Shown: positions 24,301-46,053 of the stretch, in pieces | How positions within the stretch are numbered: position 1 is the first letter of the stretch | Layout of the letters: every line of letters begins with the position of its first letter | NCBI RefSeq assembly: GCF_001649575.2 | Contig: NC_051444.1 | Span: 24,448,478 to 24,512,477 of the forward strand | DNA length: 64,000 bases | Source: Kryptolebias marmoratus | Taxonomy: Eukaryota; Chordata; Actinopteri; Cyprinodontiformes; Rivulidae | Reading direction: 5' to 3' | Notes under the pieces: model-generated | Database searches by the model: none | What the model saw: the letters and a program-made list of their open reading frames with translations, nothing else | What the model was told of the DNA's origin: nothing | Made by a program: the position numbers and the translations under genes

Positions 24301-27300
24301 GACATGAGAGGAGGGACAGTGGGGATATTGGTAGAAGGATGTTAGAGACAAAGAGGAGACATATGGATGCAGTTAGAGAGGACATGGAGGGAGTTGGACT
24401 GAGGACAGAGGACACAGAGGACAGAGTTAGAAGGAGGATGACTCGCTGTGGCAAGCCCTGAAAAGGGAGCAGCCCAAAAAAGAAATAAGACAACCTACTG
24501 TAGTTCTTAATCTTTTTAATCCATTTATCACTACTGTTTTTATCTTTTGCAACATTTATGGGCAAATATATCATTAACAGACATTTTTTATCATTTAATT
24601 AGATTTCTGGAGACTATCTGAGGACCGCCACTTGTTTTCTATGACCCACAGTGAGGTGCTGACCCCTACTTTGGGAATCACAGATCTATGGTCTATGATA
24701 TGACCATAAAACCATATTTTTAGCAGCTTAAAGGAGGCATTTGAAGATATTTATTTGGATCCTGAATAAAGCAGAAACAGACTTTTTGCAGATGTTTTAA
24801 AGGACTAAATGATGAATCAAACCATCTGGATCTTGGTTTAAAAAAAAATAAAAATCATGTTGCCCGTGTCCCTGTGTATCTGTCTGTTGTGTTAGCAAAA
24901 TATCTCATAAACAACTGGACAGATTTGGATGAAGCCAATTCAGGATTTTACAGATATTGAGCAGAAACTTGGTGTGGCATTTGGATTGTCATCATTTCTT
25001 CCCTGATTGTGTCCAAACATGTTCATCTGATAAAAGATGTCTGAACCCGTGCATCATTACGGTCCATCGTCTCCTCCCAGCACAAATACAAACCTTTCAG
25101 AGATGTTTACAGCCACATTTTTTCCTGGGACTCCTTTTATTTTTTTATTATTCTGAAGGGCTGAAAGTGTCGCTGCCATATGTTTGTTGTTGCATTCCTC
25201 ACAGCACTTTATGGTCTTGGATCCATCAGAAACACTTCTGCTTCCAGTTCCTGGCTTAAAAAGAAGAAGAAAAAAATCCTTATAAGAAACTTGTAAACAT
25301 CTGGTCTGGGTTTACTGACCAGATGGAGAAAAAAAAAAAGAAAGACAAGACTGCATCCAGTTTGGCTTTGATGGAGATCTCTTTACGGACTGTGACTCAC
25401 CTCTGCAGAGAGGCAATCAGGAAAACATTTGGGAGGGTCGTAATTTGGACTGAAAGTAGGTTTTTCAAACGCCAAACAATGCGTTGACCTTACCAAATCT
25501 GGTTTTGTTCAGGATCAGGGTGTGCGCGTCTGTTCTTGTTGGACTGATAAACTGTAATTTGATAGGCACGTGGGAGCGAATCACCGAGGAAGAAAAAGAG
25601 ACTTCCCAAGAAAAAGATCACACGTTTTTTTTTTTTTTTTTTTTTTTTATACCAGTGAGGTGGGAGAGGTCAGACAGTTGTAATAAACTTCAGATTCTTT
25701 GAATGTTTAGATTTGGCTGATTTGAGTTTATGAGGACGTTAAAATGATGGGTTAATGACCTGAAGGCAGGGTGGCTGCACACACTTTGTCACGCTCTCAA
25801 TGAAAAATAACCCTGGGCCTGTTTTTTTTTAAACAACTAGTAATGCTAAATAAAGGAAGTCTTTTTTTAAAATCAGTGAATATGAGAAAAATCTCACTGA
25901 CTGTATGCAGTATGTAGCACTTGTGAGCAGTCAGTATCTTACCTGCAGCAGATTGAGCTCAATTTGTAAAACCAGAGAGAAGTTCTGATGGGTGAGTCCA
26001 GCTAAAGTGTGATGATTCTTTCAGGAGGCTTTTTTTGTTGTTTAAAACAACACGACCTCCCAACTAAACCATTCCTAGCAGCTCAGGTGAGTTCTTGAAT
26101 GCGGATGTGTCATTTTGCACCACCTGGTTGTTCGCAGAAGAGGCTGTCTGTGTTGGTTCACGTTCTGGGTGAAGCAACAGTTTGTGTCGGGCGCACTCAG
26201 TCCGATTAACGTTGTGAAAGCGATGCAGAGTAAAAAACGCACAATGTAGCATTTACATGGATGACTTTGAGCTTTCAGTTGTTTTCAATGGTAAATGGCC
26301 TGTAATTGTACAGCGTTTTATCTAGTCCAAGGACCCCAAAGCGCTTCACACTACAGTCAGTTATTCACCCATTCATCCACTCATCCAAACACTGATGGCG
26401 GTAAGCTACATTGTAGCATCAGATGCCCTGGGGCGGGCTGACAGAAGAGAGGCTGCCATCACATCAGTGCCACAGAGTCCTCTGACCACCACCAGTAGGG
26501 AAGGTGAAGAGTCTTACCCAAGGAGACAGCTGAGACAGATGGAGTGGGTGCTCCAACCCACCGCTTACACGACGAACCCCTACCTCAGGGGTGTCAAACG
26601 CCAGGCCTCGAGGTCCGCTGTCCTGGAGGTTTTAGGTTTTTCTGCTCCAACGCACCTGATTCAAATAATTTAATTACCTCCTCACTAAACCATCAAGTTC
26701 TCCAGGAGCACGGCAACAAGTGATCCATTTGAAGCAGGTGTTTTAAAGCAAGAACACATCTAAAACATGCAGGAGAGCGGCCCCTGAAGAATGGAGTTTG
26801 ACACCCCTGCCCTACCTCCTAAGCCACTGCCCCCCCCCCCTTTTTTTTGTTTTGTTTTAGATGGCAGAACTTTAAGTAGTGTCTCCTCTGACATGTAATT
26901 ACTTTGCAGCCCGGAACATCTAGATGCTAAAGCCCAATTCATAAAACATGCTGAGCATAAAAAAAACTCCTTCTATGAGTTACAATCATGTCATGCTATC
27001 ACAAAAGATTTAATTAACATTGGAGACAAAAAAAGGCAAATATGGTAAGTATGGAGTCTTGTGTTGTATTGGTCATAACAGGCAGACACTTCAGTTTATC
27101 ATAGCTATGTAAGAGCTGCACATACTGCTGTATAACCCTAATGTTTCCTTGGTAATACTAGGCTCGGCCTCTGCTACTCTCCTCCTCCAAATAGTAAAAG
27201 TAATGGTCTGTATCAGACTGCCAATATGGTAGTTCTTAATGAGTTACAAACTTAAATGTTTTATGTATTAATCCTAATTCAAACCAAATCACACCTCTAG

Positions 27301-29406
27301 GAGTTTCTACTGTATATGAGGTTGGAAAGAAAAGATACACAGTGGTCTGACCTTACAATTTTAACAGAAATGGAAAAAAAAAACAAAAAAACTTTTTGCA
27401 CTCAGTGAAAGCTGATGGGTGTAATGTCCGTCTGAGAATGCCTCCAGTAAAAATGAAACAAACGCTTGAGAGTGAAAGTCTTATTCAGTGAAGAACCTCA
27501 TGCACTCCCTCCCTGTTTCACTAAAATTAATATTGTTTCAAAAAGAAATAAAGTCCCCACGTTCTCCACTCCATTGTGGGACTCGAGCCAGGTGTGGGAC
27601 TGTGATTATGTTGGGGTAGCGGGGCGGGGTGGGGTGAGGGTTCGTCCTCCCGTGGGCTCCTAATTGGCTCCATTGATCATGTTGATGAAAAGAGGCACTA
27701 ATGGAGCCCGGTGTTACCTCCAGTTAATGTGTCCCGCGGCGTCACGCCACTTGGCAGATGGAGTCGTCGCAGCTCAATTATCCTCCGCTCCAGCCTGGTC
27801 CTGCTGTCGGGCCCCACGGAGCTGCCTGAGACAATGAGGCATGGCGCCGGCGGTTACCCTTCCACAAAATCTGTGGGGCTTGTGTCATAAAGGATGTTAA
27901 AAAAAATAAAATAAAAATCTGAGCAGCATTGTGTTTAGCAACTACTTTGATTAGTTTGTAGATCTGTTAGGAGAGGACAGACTGAGGGGACTTTATTCAC
28001 TCTAGGTTAAACCTCACTTTGGTTGAGCCGCACCTTTTTGTGTCATGTTTAGCTGTTGTGTATATTTCAGTATGTATACTATAAAATGGAGACAACTCTA
28101 AGAAACAACCTTTGACGTTTGAACAAATCAGGGGAAGAGTTGACGGGCGTGCTTTCATTCCGGTGGACTTTGGACAGTCCAGGGCAGGGGTGGGCAACCC
28201 TGGTCCTGGAGAGACACCTTCCTGCAGGTTTTCCTTGTTTCCCTGCTCCAACACACCTGATTCAGTGGTTAAATCACCTCTTCATGTTCTGCAGAAGCCT
28301 GTTAATCAGCCATTGATTCAAATCAGGTGTGTTGGAGCAGAGAAACAAGTAAAACATGCAGGATGGTGGCCCTCAAGGACCAGGGTTACCCACCCCTGGT
28401 CTGGGGGGACACTAAAGAACAATGGGTCAACATCACGTTTGTACAGGTTGACTGAAATAAGACATTCACAGAATAATCGAGTCTTTATGGCAATAAAAGC
28501 CATGGAATGCTAGCTCGAAAGGGTATTCCAGCTGTTGTGGAAGAACTTGCCGTACTACCGTAATCTTTACATCCACTTCATTTGAAATCAGTCGATTCCT
28601 TCATCTTGAGTTGAACTAGGAGGACACAAAAGTCCTCCACAATAAGACCAAGTGTATCCAGTGTGAAGACGCTGAGAAGTCCTAGTCCAGTGGTGCTGTA
28701 CCTGCATCTTTACCTGCAATTCCTGTGGCACGTGAAGATGCTTCAGGGTAGAATTAGGCCCTGTTGTACCTCCCCTCAATCACTCTTATCAAGAGTCACG
28801 GATATTGGAGTTGAACAGAGCTAAGACTGTCTTTTAGCAAAATATTTCTTAAACCACTGGAAGGATTTTAGTGAAACTCCTAAAGAGTAGTCATTTGATG
28901 TCCATCTACAGCTGATTACCACTTGGAGTCAACCCAGTTCAAGATGGCTGCCACAGCCAACTGACATTAGCCAAAACAAAAGTAGGTGTAACTCAGTCCG
29001 TTTCACAGATACCGAGCCAACGTTTGTGTGGCAGTGGTGGATAGTCGTCCCCTCGTGGTATACTCTGAGCGCCAACGCATCAGCTTAAAACTCCGGCCTA
29101 AAGGCGGCGGGTGATATGCATTCCTTCAAGAAACGCTAGGCCTTCAATTAGAAAGAAGACAAAAAAAAAAGGTTCTTAAAAGGGGGAAAAAAAAGGCGTA
29201 GAACCACAGGAGAAAAATGTCCTCCTTCATTTCTAATTTGGAGAAAAAAACTACACTCTGCATTATATGTGCCACGTTATGTCCCATTAAAAATAAATCG
29301 ATAAAATGAGATGCAACTGCTGATAAAGTCAGTGTGTAATTTTCTCTCGTTCCAGATCTTTGGCGCGGACGACGTGATCTGCACACGGATCTACGTTCGA
29401 GTGTAG
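21398..29406 (+). CDS. crabp1: Cellular retinoic acid-binding protein 1
   Basis: A small cytosolic lipocalin-fold carrier that binds all-trans retinoic acid and limits its free level. Exons: 21398-21467, 22453-22631, 22899-23012, 29356-29406, total 414 bp, 137 aa, with the four-exon structure typical of the FABP/CRABP family. The start is [40 protein letters not shown] and the TVRTTEINF segment mark CRABP1 rather than CRABP2 or a FABP. The ligand-carboxylate residues are present: R112 (in [10 protein letters not shown]), R132 and Y134 (in CTRIYVRV), counting Met as 1. Where CRABP1 usually reads ILTFGADD, this protein reads ILIFGADD across the last junction. The third intron is 6.3 kb and carries an RTE-like end, two hAT MITEs, an older repeat and a family R copy. 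Teleosts have crabp1a and crabp1b, and I cannot decide which. Confidence 0.96.
21555..21589. repeat. crabp1: TTTG tetranucleotide repeat
   Basis: About eight TTTG units in crabp1 intron 1. Confidence 0.9.
24090..24485 (+). mobile_element. RTE-like LINE 3' end (5'-truncated)
   Basis: The plus strand encodes decayed C-terminal sequence of an RTE-type reverse-transcriptase protein: [53 protein letters not shown] and [14 protein letters not shown], with at least one internal stop. It ends in CTGTGGCAAGCCCTGAAAAG and GGAGCAGCCCAAAAAAG, the usual 3' end of such elements in fish. Only the 3' part remains. It lies in crabp1 intron 3. Confidence 0.8.
24870..24980 (+). repeat. Dispersed repeat family R, short copy
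   Basis: GTCTGTTGTGTTAGCAAAAT followed by ATCTCATAAACAACTGGACAG is the start block of family R in the orientation of 28830-29140. The later block with CAAGATGG is missing. Confidence 0.5.
26283..26830. repeat. Older dispersed repeat interrupted by a MITE
   Basis: ATGGTAAATGGCCTGTAATT, AAAGCGCTTCACACTACAGT and later CTCTGACCACCACCAGTAGG and GAGACAGCTGAGACAGATGG form a dispersed fish repeat that I recognise as a type but cannot name. It continues after the MITE with CCTCCTAAGCCACTGCCC. Removing the MITE and one 8-bp duplicate restores CGAACCCCTACCTCCTAAGC, as expected for an uninterrupted copy. Confidence 0.65.
26586..26809. mobile_element. hAT-type MITE, copy 1
   Basis: A 224-bp non-coding fold-back element. 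It begins CAGGGGTGTCAAACGCCAGG and ends GGAGTTTGACACCCCTG, an inverted repeat that continues inward with mismatches. The flanks are a perfect 8-bp duplication, CCCTACCT at 26578-26585 and 26810-26817. An 8-bp target duplication and ends starting CAG-G point to the hAT superfamily. It sits inside the older repeat at 26283-26830 in crabp1 intron 3. Confidence 0.85.
27655..27870. promoter_or_regulatory. crabp1: Possible conserved non-coding block in crabp1 intron 3
   Basis: This block is GC-rich, free of simple repeats and unlike the surrounding transposon debris. It contains CTAATTGGCTCC, GCTCAATTATCC (TAAT cores), an E-box-like CAGATGG and GGCATGGCGCCGGCGG. No open frame runs through it. I suspect an enhancer only from its composition, so confidence is low. 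Confidence 0.25.
28185..28398. mobile_element. hAT-type MITE, copy 2
   Basis: A 214-bp fold-back element beginning CAGGGGTGGGCAACCCTGG and ending CAGGGTTACCCACCCCTG. Both arms carry TCCAACACACCTGATTCA-type sequence and its complement (TCAGGTGTGTTGGAGCAG). The flanks GTCCAGGG (28177-28184) and GTCTGGGG (28399-28406) are an 8-bp target duplication with two mismatches. Its core is almost the same as the copy at 39863-40076. It lies in crabp1 intron 3. Confidence 0.85.
28830..29140 (+). repeat. Dispersed repeat family R, copy 4
   Basis: Starts TTTAGCAAAATATTTCTTAA, contains CCAGTTCAAGATGGCTGCCA near 28935 and ends GCGGCGGGTGATATGCATTC near 29105. This is the most complete copy by eye, and its blocks appear in reverse order at 421-770 and 1290-1685. 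It ends about 215 bp before the last crabp1 exon. Confidence 0.65.
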
Positions 29407-29620
29407 CAGACGTCCACCCAAACATCCTGCAGAAAACAAACCGTCAGCATCGGGAGTTCTACATACCACGGCCTCCTTGTGTAACTCACAGTTTTAAATA
29501 GAAAGTACCATTTTTCTGTCCCCGTCCTTTTTTGTATATAATTTTGTAGTCCTGCATGTAAACAAAGTGTTTTGTTTTTTCACCACACATTACGAATACT
29601 GCTGGTCTCACCCTGATGTG

Positions 29621-29626
29621 AATAAA
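29621..29626 (+). promoter_or_regulatory. crabp1: crabp1 poly(A) signal
   Basis: AATAAA on the plus strand, 215 bp after the crabp1 stop codon. Confidence 0.75.
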
Positions 29627-29747
29627 AATGTTCCACGTGCACGCCGCGGAATCCAGCCGTTTTGATTATTTAGGTTAAAGTGGCGTAAAGAACAAAACGA
29701 CCGAGAAAGAAAGCGGCCAGGTGAGATCGTGTCTATTCAAAGGGTAG

Positions 29748-29753
29748 TTTAAT
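29748..29753 (-). promoter_or_regulatory. sin3a: Probable sin3a poly(A) signal
   Basis: ATTAAA on the minus strand, 1.76 kb beyond the sin3a stop. I did not notice a better AATAAA on the minus strand between here and the stop. The two convergent genes would then end about 120 bp apart. Confidence 0.4.
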
Positions 29754-31256
29754 GCCAAACACCATACTAACACTCATGTACAACATCGTAAAAGTCAAGA
29801 GAAGTGACACATTAAACGAGGTACAAACAATATCTGTATGTACAATCAGCTCGCCCCGGACCTCCTGTGTTATTCTGTTACAAACGCAGTGAATACAAAA
29901 ATAAAAACCCAAGTATTAAACTATTTAAAGATTGTCTGCAGCTGGTTAGGTTACTGACCGCTGCCTTTAGTGGAGCTCAGGAGAACGAACGTTTCGTCAG
30001 GCAGTTTTAGTTTCCTATTAGGACTGTTGCCAATGATCGCCTCCTGTTTACGTTTTTGCCTCCATGGAATCATCTACAGGTGACTCTGATAGTCACTCCG
30101 GAGCTCAGTCTTCCACCAGGGTCGATTCCAATTTTACTAAAATGTAAAAAAGAGAAAAAGGCATCTAAAATGTTCAAATTTCTCTTTCGTGAAATACACA
30201 ACATCCTCAAACTGTATTGCGGCGAGAAAAAACACGAACCGATGGGAAATTATTGCTTGCCCTCTCCGTCCTTTAGCTGCGCTCAAGTCGCGCGGCCGAC
30301 ACCCACGAGCAGACCAGCTACTTTGCGCGCAGCTAACGGGAGAAACGCAGATTCTGACTCATCTTCGCAAAGCTCGAACACGAGACGGACGTCGAGGTTG
30401 CTGGCGGGTGACCCTGGAAGCGGCCGCGCGGCACGCCGCTCTGTCGCCAGGAGGAACTGTTGCTTGGCTACATTCAATCATCTTAAAACCATCGCGTGGT
30501 GCTGATGCCTAAAAAACCGCGGGTCGAAATGTACAGGAGATCCGTCACTTTAAAATTTTGCCTCTTTTTTTTTTTTCTTGTTTTGTTTGTTTGTTTGCTA
30601 AACAAAAACTTTAGCAACAATGCAATCAACAGACCATAAATTAAAAATGTCTCTGAGTAACGTCCTTTGGTAAAAAACGGTTAGGTTTGCCTTCTCTTGA
30701 TAAAAGTCTGTGCATCCTCTGGCTAAAGATTGACACTTTATGTGTTAATGTATGCTACACATCAGTATCACCTGATAAAAAAAAAAAAAAGAAAAAAAAA
30801 ATCTAGATATAAACAACCTATTTACACAAACTGTTCGGGCAAATATAAATTACTGTGCTCGATACACAAAGCTGGCATTGTTACTAATGCCAAGCATCTA
30901 TCAAGCAGGCGCCAGAAATGTTGAATATACATATATATACTGTATGAGCAGTGCAATGTTGCACTTTTACAACCAAACAGAGAAAACATTCACAGGTTTT
31001 ACAGGTTTACAGCTGGAAGCCACATTAAGCTCAAAATCCAAGCACAAACAGTTGAATAAAAAGGTAACAGGTACTTGTTCTCGTTACCTCAGGAGAAAAG
31101 CTGAGGTTCTTGTGTTTTTATGTTCTGTAAAATGATTTAAGTGTTCCCCGAATAAAAAAACAACAACACCTTCCGTCCTTGAGTTGTTGAGCTTTAGCAA
31201 CGAAAGGTTTAAATTGTGACTTGCATTACAGAGTGGAGAAATCAGTGTTTTCCTCT

Positions 31257-31304
<48 letters not shown>

Positions 31305-31512
31305 TTAAAGAGAAAAGAAACCTTTATGTAAAATCCAATTTAAGAATTTGCGACAAACGTGTGAAGTTTAAAAGAGTCTGAATCGTGTGCGAAAAGTTTA
31401 AAAATGTACATCCTGCCTGAATTGACAACCCGACACGTTTTGGCAACTGCGTCCAGCAACGACAGGTCGGAGACGTCCTCTCTGGCAGTTCGCTGGCAGG
31501 AAACGGGAGCAG
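29754..31512 (-). other. sin3a: Probable sin3a 3' UTR
   Basis: A long stretch between the crabp1 end and the sin3a stop without plausible coding exons. It includes a GC-rich patch at 30270-30460, two poly-A/poly-T runs and an AT microsatellite at 31259-31302. Assigned to the sin3a 3' UTR by position. Confidence 0.5.
31259..31302. repeat. sin3a: AT microsatellite
   Basis: About 22 AT units without interruption, in the probable sin3a 3' UTR. Confidence 0.9.
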
Positions 31513-42296
<10,784 letters not shown>

Positions 42297-42779
42297 TGTA
42301 AACACATACTCAAAGTGACTGAAATAAATCAGAATTACCATTGGCACCTACTCAGAGTTGTAAGAAAAGGACAAAACTTACAAGTATTTTTGCAAACCAT
42401 AATGCATTACATGTGTGTTAAAGTGCTCGTGAAAGATGTCAGATTAGAAAAATATGGTTATGAGTTCTGATAAATAAAAATGTGGTGATAAATTAGATCA
42501 CTTTGGGTTGTACACAAACAACCCCTATTAAATCCAGCATCTATAAATACTCAGTGCTCATTGTACTCAGGTCAGTACTCGATGTTCAGCAAACTGAATT
42601 GCAAACTATGTCGTGATGAAGACACATTTCAAATTCTTGGCAGTGTTGAGAGAAATAACTCTGGTGTGAAAATATTTCCAAAGTGACTGGCTTAGTCTGT
42701 ACGCTACAATCAAAGCTCATTATCAAATGTCTTTTTTAAAAAATATTTTTTAAAACACAGATCCTTTAATTTCTGGAAT

Positions 42780-43265
42780 TTGTTTTTTATTTCTTAAGCC
42801 TTTTGGCACCTTTAGTTGGCCTTTTATTAAAATGTTTTAACTCTTAGTTGGCCTTCCGGTACCATTAGTTTATTTTAGTTTAGTATATCCTAGCTTTGAT
42901 CATTTCTGATCTGTTCAACTGAGGTTTTTACATCCTAGTTTAGTTGATGTTAGCTTATTATCAGTTTATTATACTTTTGTATCTTAGTATCTATCTTATA
43001 TCGTGCTCAGTTTATTTTACTCTGACTCGTTTTAGATATGTTTAGCTTTTTACATCCTGGTTTTCTAGCTTAGTTTTTCATCTGTTTATGTTACTTTTAT
43101 TCATTTTTTTAAATTTAGATTATCTTAGCTCATGTTTTAGATAAGTTTGGTTTAGTTTTTTATATCATGTGTGTTTTCATGATGATTCTGTATTTTTTCC
43201 TGCTGTAAAGCACTTTGAACCACCTTGTTGCTGAAAATTGCCATATAAATAAATTTGACTTTACT
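42780..43265 (+). repeat. LINE 3' tail and T-rich degenerate array
   Basis: From 42780 to 43190 the plus strand is T-rich with many imperfect TTAGTTTA/TTTAGTTT-type units. It ends in GTAAAGCACTTTGAACCACC and TTGCTGAAAATTGCCATATA, then AATAAATTTGACTTT, which is the 3' tail type of the L2-like LINE whose coding end is at 53197-53634. Only the tail is present. It lies in sin3a intron 1. Confidence 0.6.
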
Positions 43266-43529
43266 TAAATGAGTAAAGAACAGAAAGAGAAAGAGAGGTA
43301 GAGAGAAAACAACATAAAAACAAACATAAATCTAAACATCTGCTCCTAAGCACACCAGCTATGATTGTTGGTTAGGGACCACCTTTCAACACCTGCTGCA
43401 GTTTGACTTATGTAACTCACAGGAGACTGACAAACGTAGCCTTCAGAAATTAAAGCCTTCCTCAACTTTTACACCATCTTTATAATATACATGTATGTAT
43501 AATATAAAATCACCAGGCTTGAAATTACA

Positions 43530-44950
43530 CATATTCGAGCTGACGATTGCGTAACACGTTAAAGACGTTTCGTCCTGTAGCCGTCCGCACGCATTCACAC
43601 AGGGGGAGTAACTTATTGACGGTCCCTAAGCAGACGTCATCGGATTTCAGTCCAGGAGGGGGGAGGCAGTCTTTGTGCCTCACTGCTGCACTCCGCCGTT
43701 TTCGGTAAAGATGGTGGCTGAGCGTACGGTCTTCGGTCCGCCGATGTTGTGTGTCTCGCACGCCTAGCCTCGATTTTTCTTTGTCGAAACAAGACGCAAA
43801 TGACCCCAGATGGCGAAGGGCTGTGAAATCAGTGCTGTGGCGCAACAAAAAAACCGAGCATTTATCCGCCATTCTGGTCTTCTGCTGGCACGTAGGCGCT
43901 GTCTGTTTCGCTCGCTCGCTGCTGTAGCCCAACCTCCTCCCCTCCCCCTCTCCGAGCTACACACCGAGCTATCCGCTTTCTGCGAGCGGAGCTCGACCGC
44001 TCCGATGGCTGACGTTGACTTTTCGTCCTGCCGTTAAGTTATGTGGCAAGCACGTTACTATACCATCCGCAGTTTCAACCAGCCGGGGACTCGGTCGGCC
44101 AGCGTTTGTCACCTCCGGGTTACCGCTGAAAGTCCGCGGCGAACGGGACTGTCGTTAGCTGGAGCGGACGAGCTTAACTGACAATACTCTGATGGCTGGC
44201 GGACGTCGGAGAGAAAGCCGCCACGCTTTCTCCCAGCCGCCGAAGCGACAACGCAGATCGGTCGTTTTGATCGCCGCACGTCGCTACACGCACAACACGG
44301 TGGTCAGGACGAACTGCATGATCAGAAATTAACGCTGACCACAAGTACATGGCTAGCGCGAATCGTAGCTGAGCGAAACGTTGCATAAACGTCAGGATAC
44401 TACAACTTTAGTCAAATATTTTTTTCTGTTTAGCAAGCTAACCGCTCGTTTCCCAACATTAACAGCGTAAACCTGATACAAGCCAGTAAAATTAAGCGGA
44501 GCGAGAGCCAACTAAGAGTAAAATACATAGTCAGGTCAGCCTCCTTATCGTTAGCATGTCAGCTAGCTGCTAGCCACACTGACGACAAGCTTTGGCAACT
44601 TCTCGACGCTGCAAGCTAACGTAGCCGCTACTAAAAAGCTTCATTTTGCCGAAAGACGAAACTACACCAACGCGTTTTAACCGTGACTGGATGAGCAACT
44701 AGTATTGCCTAACCATTTTGTCTGGTCGGCAAGGTTAAGAGGCAACTTGCTACATTAGCACAACAACCAACCCCGATTACCACAGGAGGATCTCTCGGCT
44801 AACAGGCTAACATCAGTTTAACTTACCGCGAGCGGCTGCCACCGGCGACAAATTGACCGCACCAGTTGAACGGATCCCGACCGGCAACCTGTCAGGTGTA
44901 CATTCACCCGATGGGGACGAAAGGCGAGGTTTTGAGAAACAGTCGTAAAC
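43530..44950 (-). promoter_or_regulatory. sin3a: CpG-rich sin3a 5' region with first exon
   Basis: This region is clearly richer in CpG than the rest of the window, and it covers the start of the gene. A splice donor CGCG then GTAAGT on the minus strand at 44827/44826 is the likely end of a non-coding first exon, with transcription starting above it, near 44880-45000. A second possible start area is near 43700, where AAGATGGTGGCTGAGCG resembles a YY1-type initiator. Start sites are inferred. Confidence 0.5.
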
Positions 44951-44999
44951 GTAAATGAAATTGGCTGTATGTCGCTAACAACAGTGTATGTATGAAGCG

Positions 45000-45480
45000 G
45001 TGTTCCTTGAACATAGGAGGCGTGTCTATCGTGAAGGCGGGCGAGGCTCCTCCCAGTCGGCCCTGTGATTGGTCAGATCTCCAGAATGAAAACAAATGCA
45101 GTAAAGCCAGTGACTTACATCTTTGGTTAAAAGTGGCTGTAATATCACATATGGTCACTCCAAGAGCAGGGTTATCTGTAGTGTCTGGACCGCAGACATG
45201 AACGGTTTGGGACAAAATCGGTCCTTGGGTTCAGGGGTGTTAGAGTCCCCCCCTTACACCACAGAAGTCCAAAAAAGTCAGGGTGAAAGTAACAAAAACA
45301 CAACCAGAAATCATGCAAACACGTGTTTCCAGTCTCACACATGACTTTGTTTAAGACACAAATATATACAGTTTACATATAGTTTCAAAATTAGTATTGT
45401 TTTATAATTTTTGCCAGTTGAGCCCTTCATAATTACTATTTTACAACAGTTTTGAACAAAGCTCACCCATATTTGTTTAC
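45000..45480. other. Short intergenic region, sin3a to ZP gene
   Basis: The ZP gene ends into the sin3a promoter side, both on the minus strand. Apart from the CGGCCCTGTGATTGGTCAGA CCAAT-type box near 45060-45078, which may belong to the sin3a promoter, I see nothing recognisable. Confidence 0.4.
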
Positions 45481-45487
45481 ATAAGCT

Positions 45488-45493
45488 TTTATT
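45488..45493 (-). promoter_or_regulatory. ZP gene poly(A) signal
   Basis: AATAAA on the minus strand, 560 bp after the ZP gene stop codon and before the CpG-rich sin3a region. Confidence 0.55.
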
Positions 45494-46053
45494 ATGTTTT
45501 ATGAGATACAAACAACATGCAACAAGATTCTATTTTTTTTTTACATTTAAAGTAAAGCTGAAAGTACTTCATACAACCAATGGGTTTTCCTTTTTCTTTT
45601 TTGAAGATCAAGACATGATGTTGAAATTTGGGAAAAAACACATATAGATAGTTTATATTATTACGATTACTTGTTACAAACAAAATATTACCAAGAGGTT
45701 CAGGGAAAAGGTGAATAGCCCACAGACCTGGCTACTGTCTCAACTATCAGGCCTCATTGGAGCAAATTTAAAAACAAGTGTCACATTGCAGGGAGATCAT
45801 TTAGACGTTTGGTAACTTTTTAATAATAATTTTCTATTCAAGGAACGGCTCTTAGTATCAGTGAGCAGTGTGGCAAATCCTGTTTCTTTTTCTTCCGACA
45901 GACGTTCACATTTTAAAGTTTCATCTCTAATACAGCCTTAGTATGGGGGCTGAAACGTCTGTGGCTTTTAATGGTTAAAGGTCCCGAACAGAGAAATGCA
46001 GTGCTCCACAGTCTGACAGATCATTGTCCAGCAGCATGTTCAGTGAAGGACGT

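Noticed and set aside
24015..24574. Minus-strand frames of 96 and 159 codons
   Set aside because: They are antisense to the RTE-like LINE remnant.
30056..30512. GC-rich frames of 149 and 107 codons
   Set aside because: They overlap in two frames, lack splice context and domains, and sit in the probable sin3a 3' UTR.
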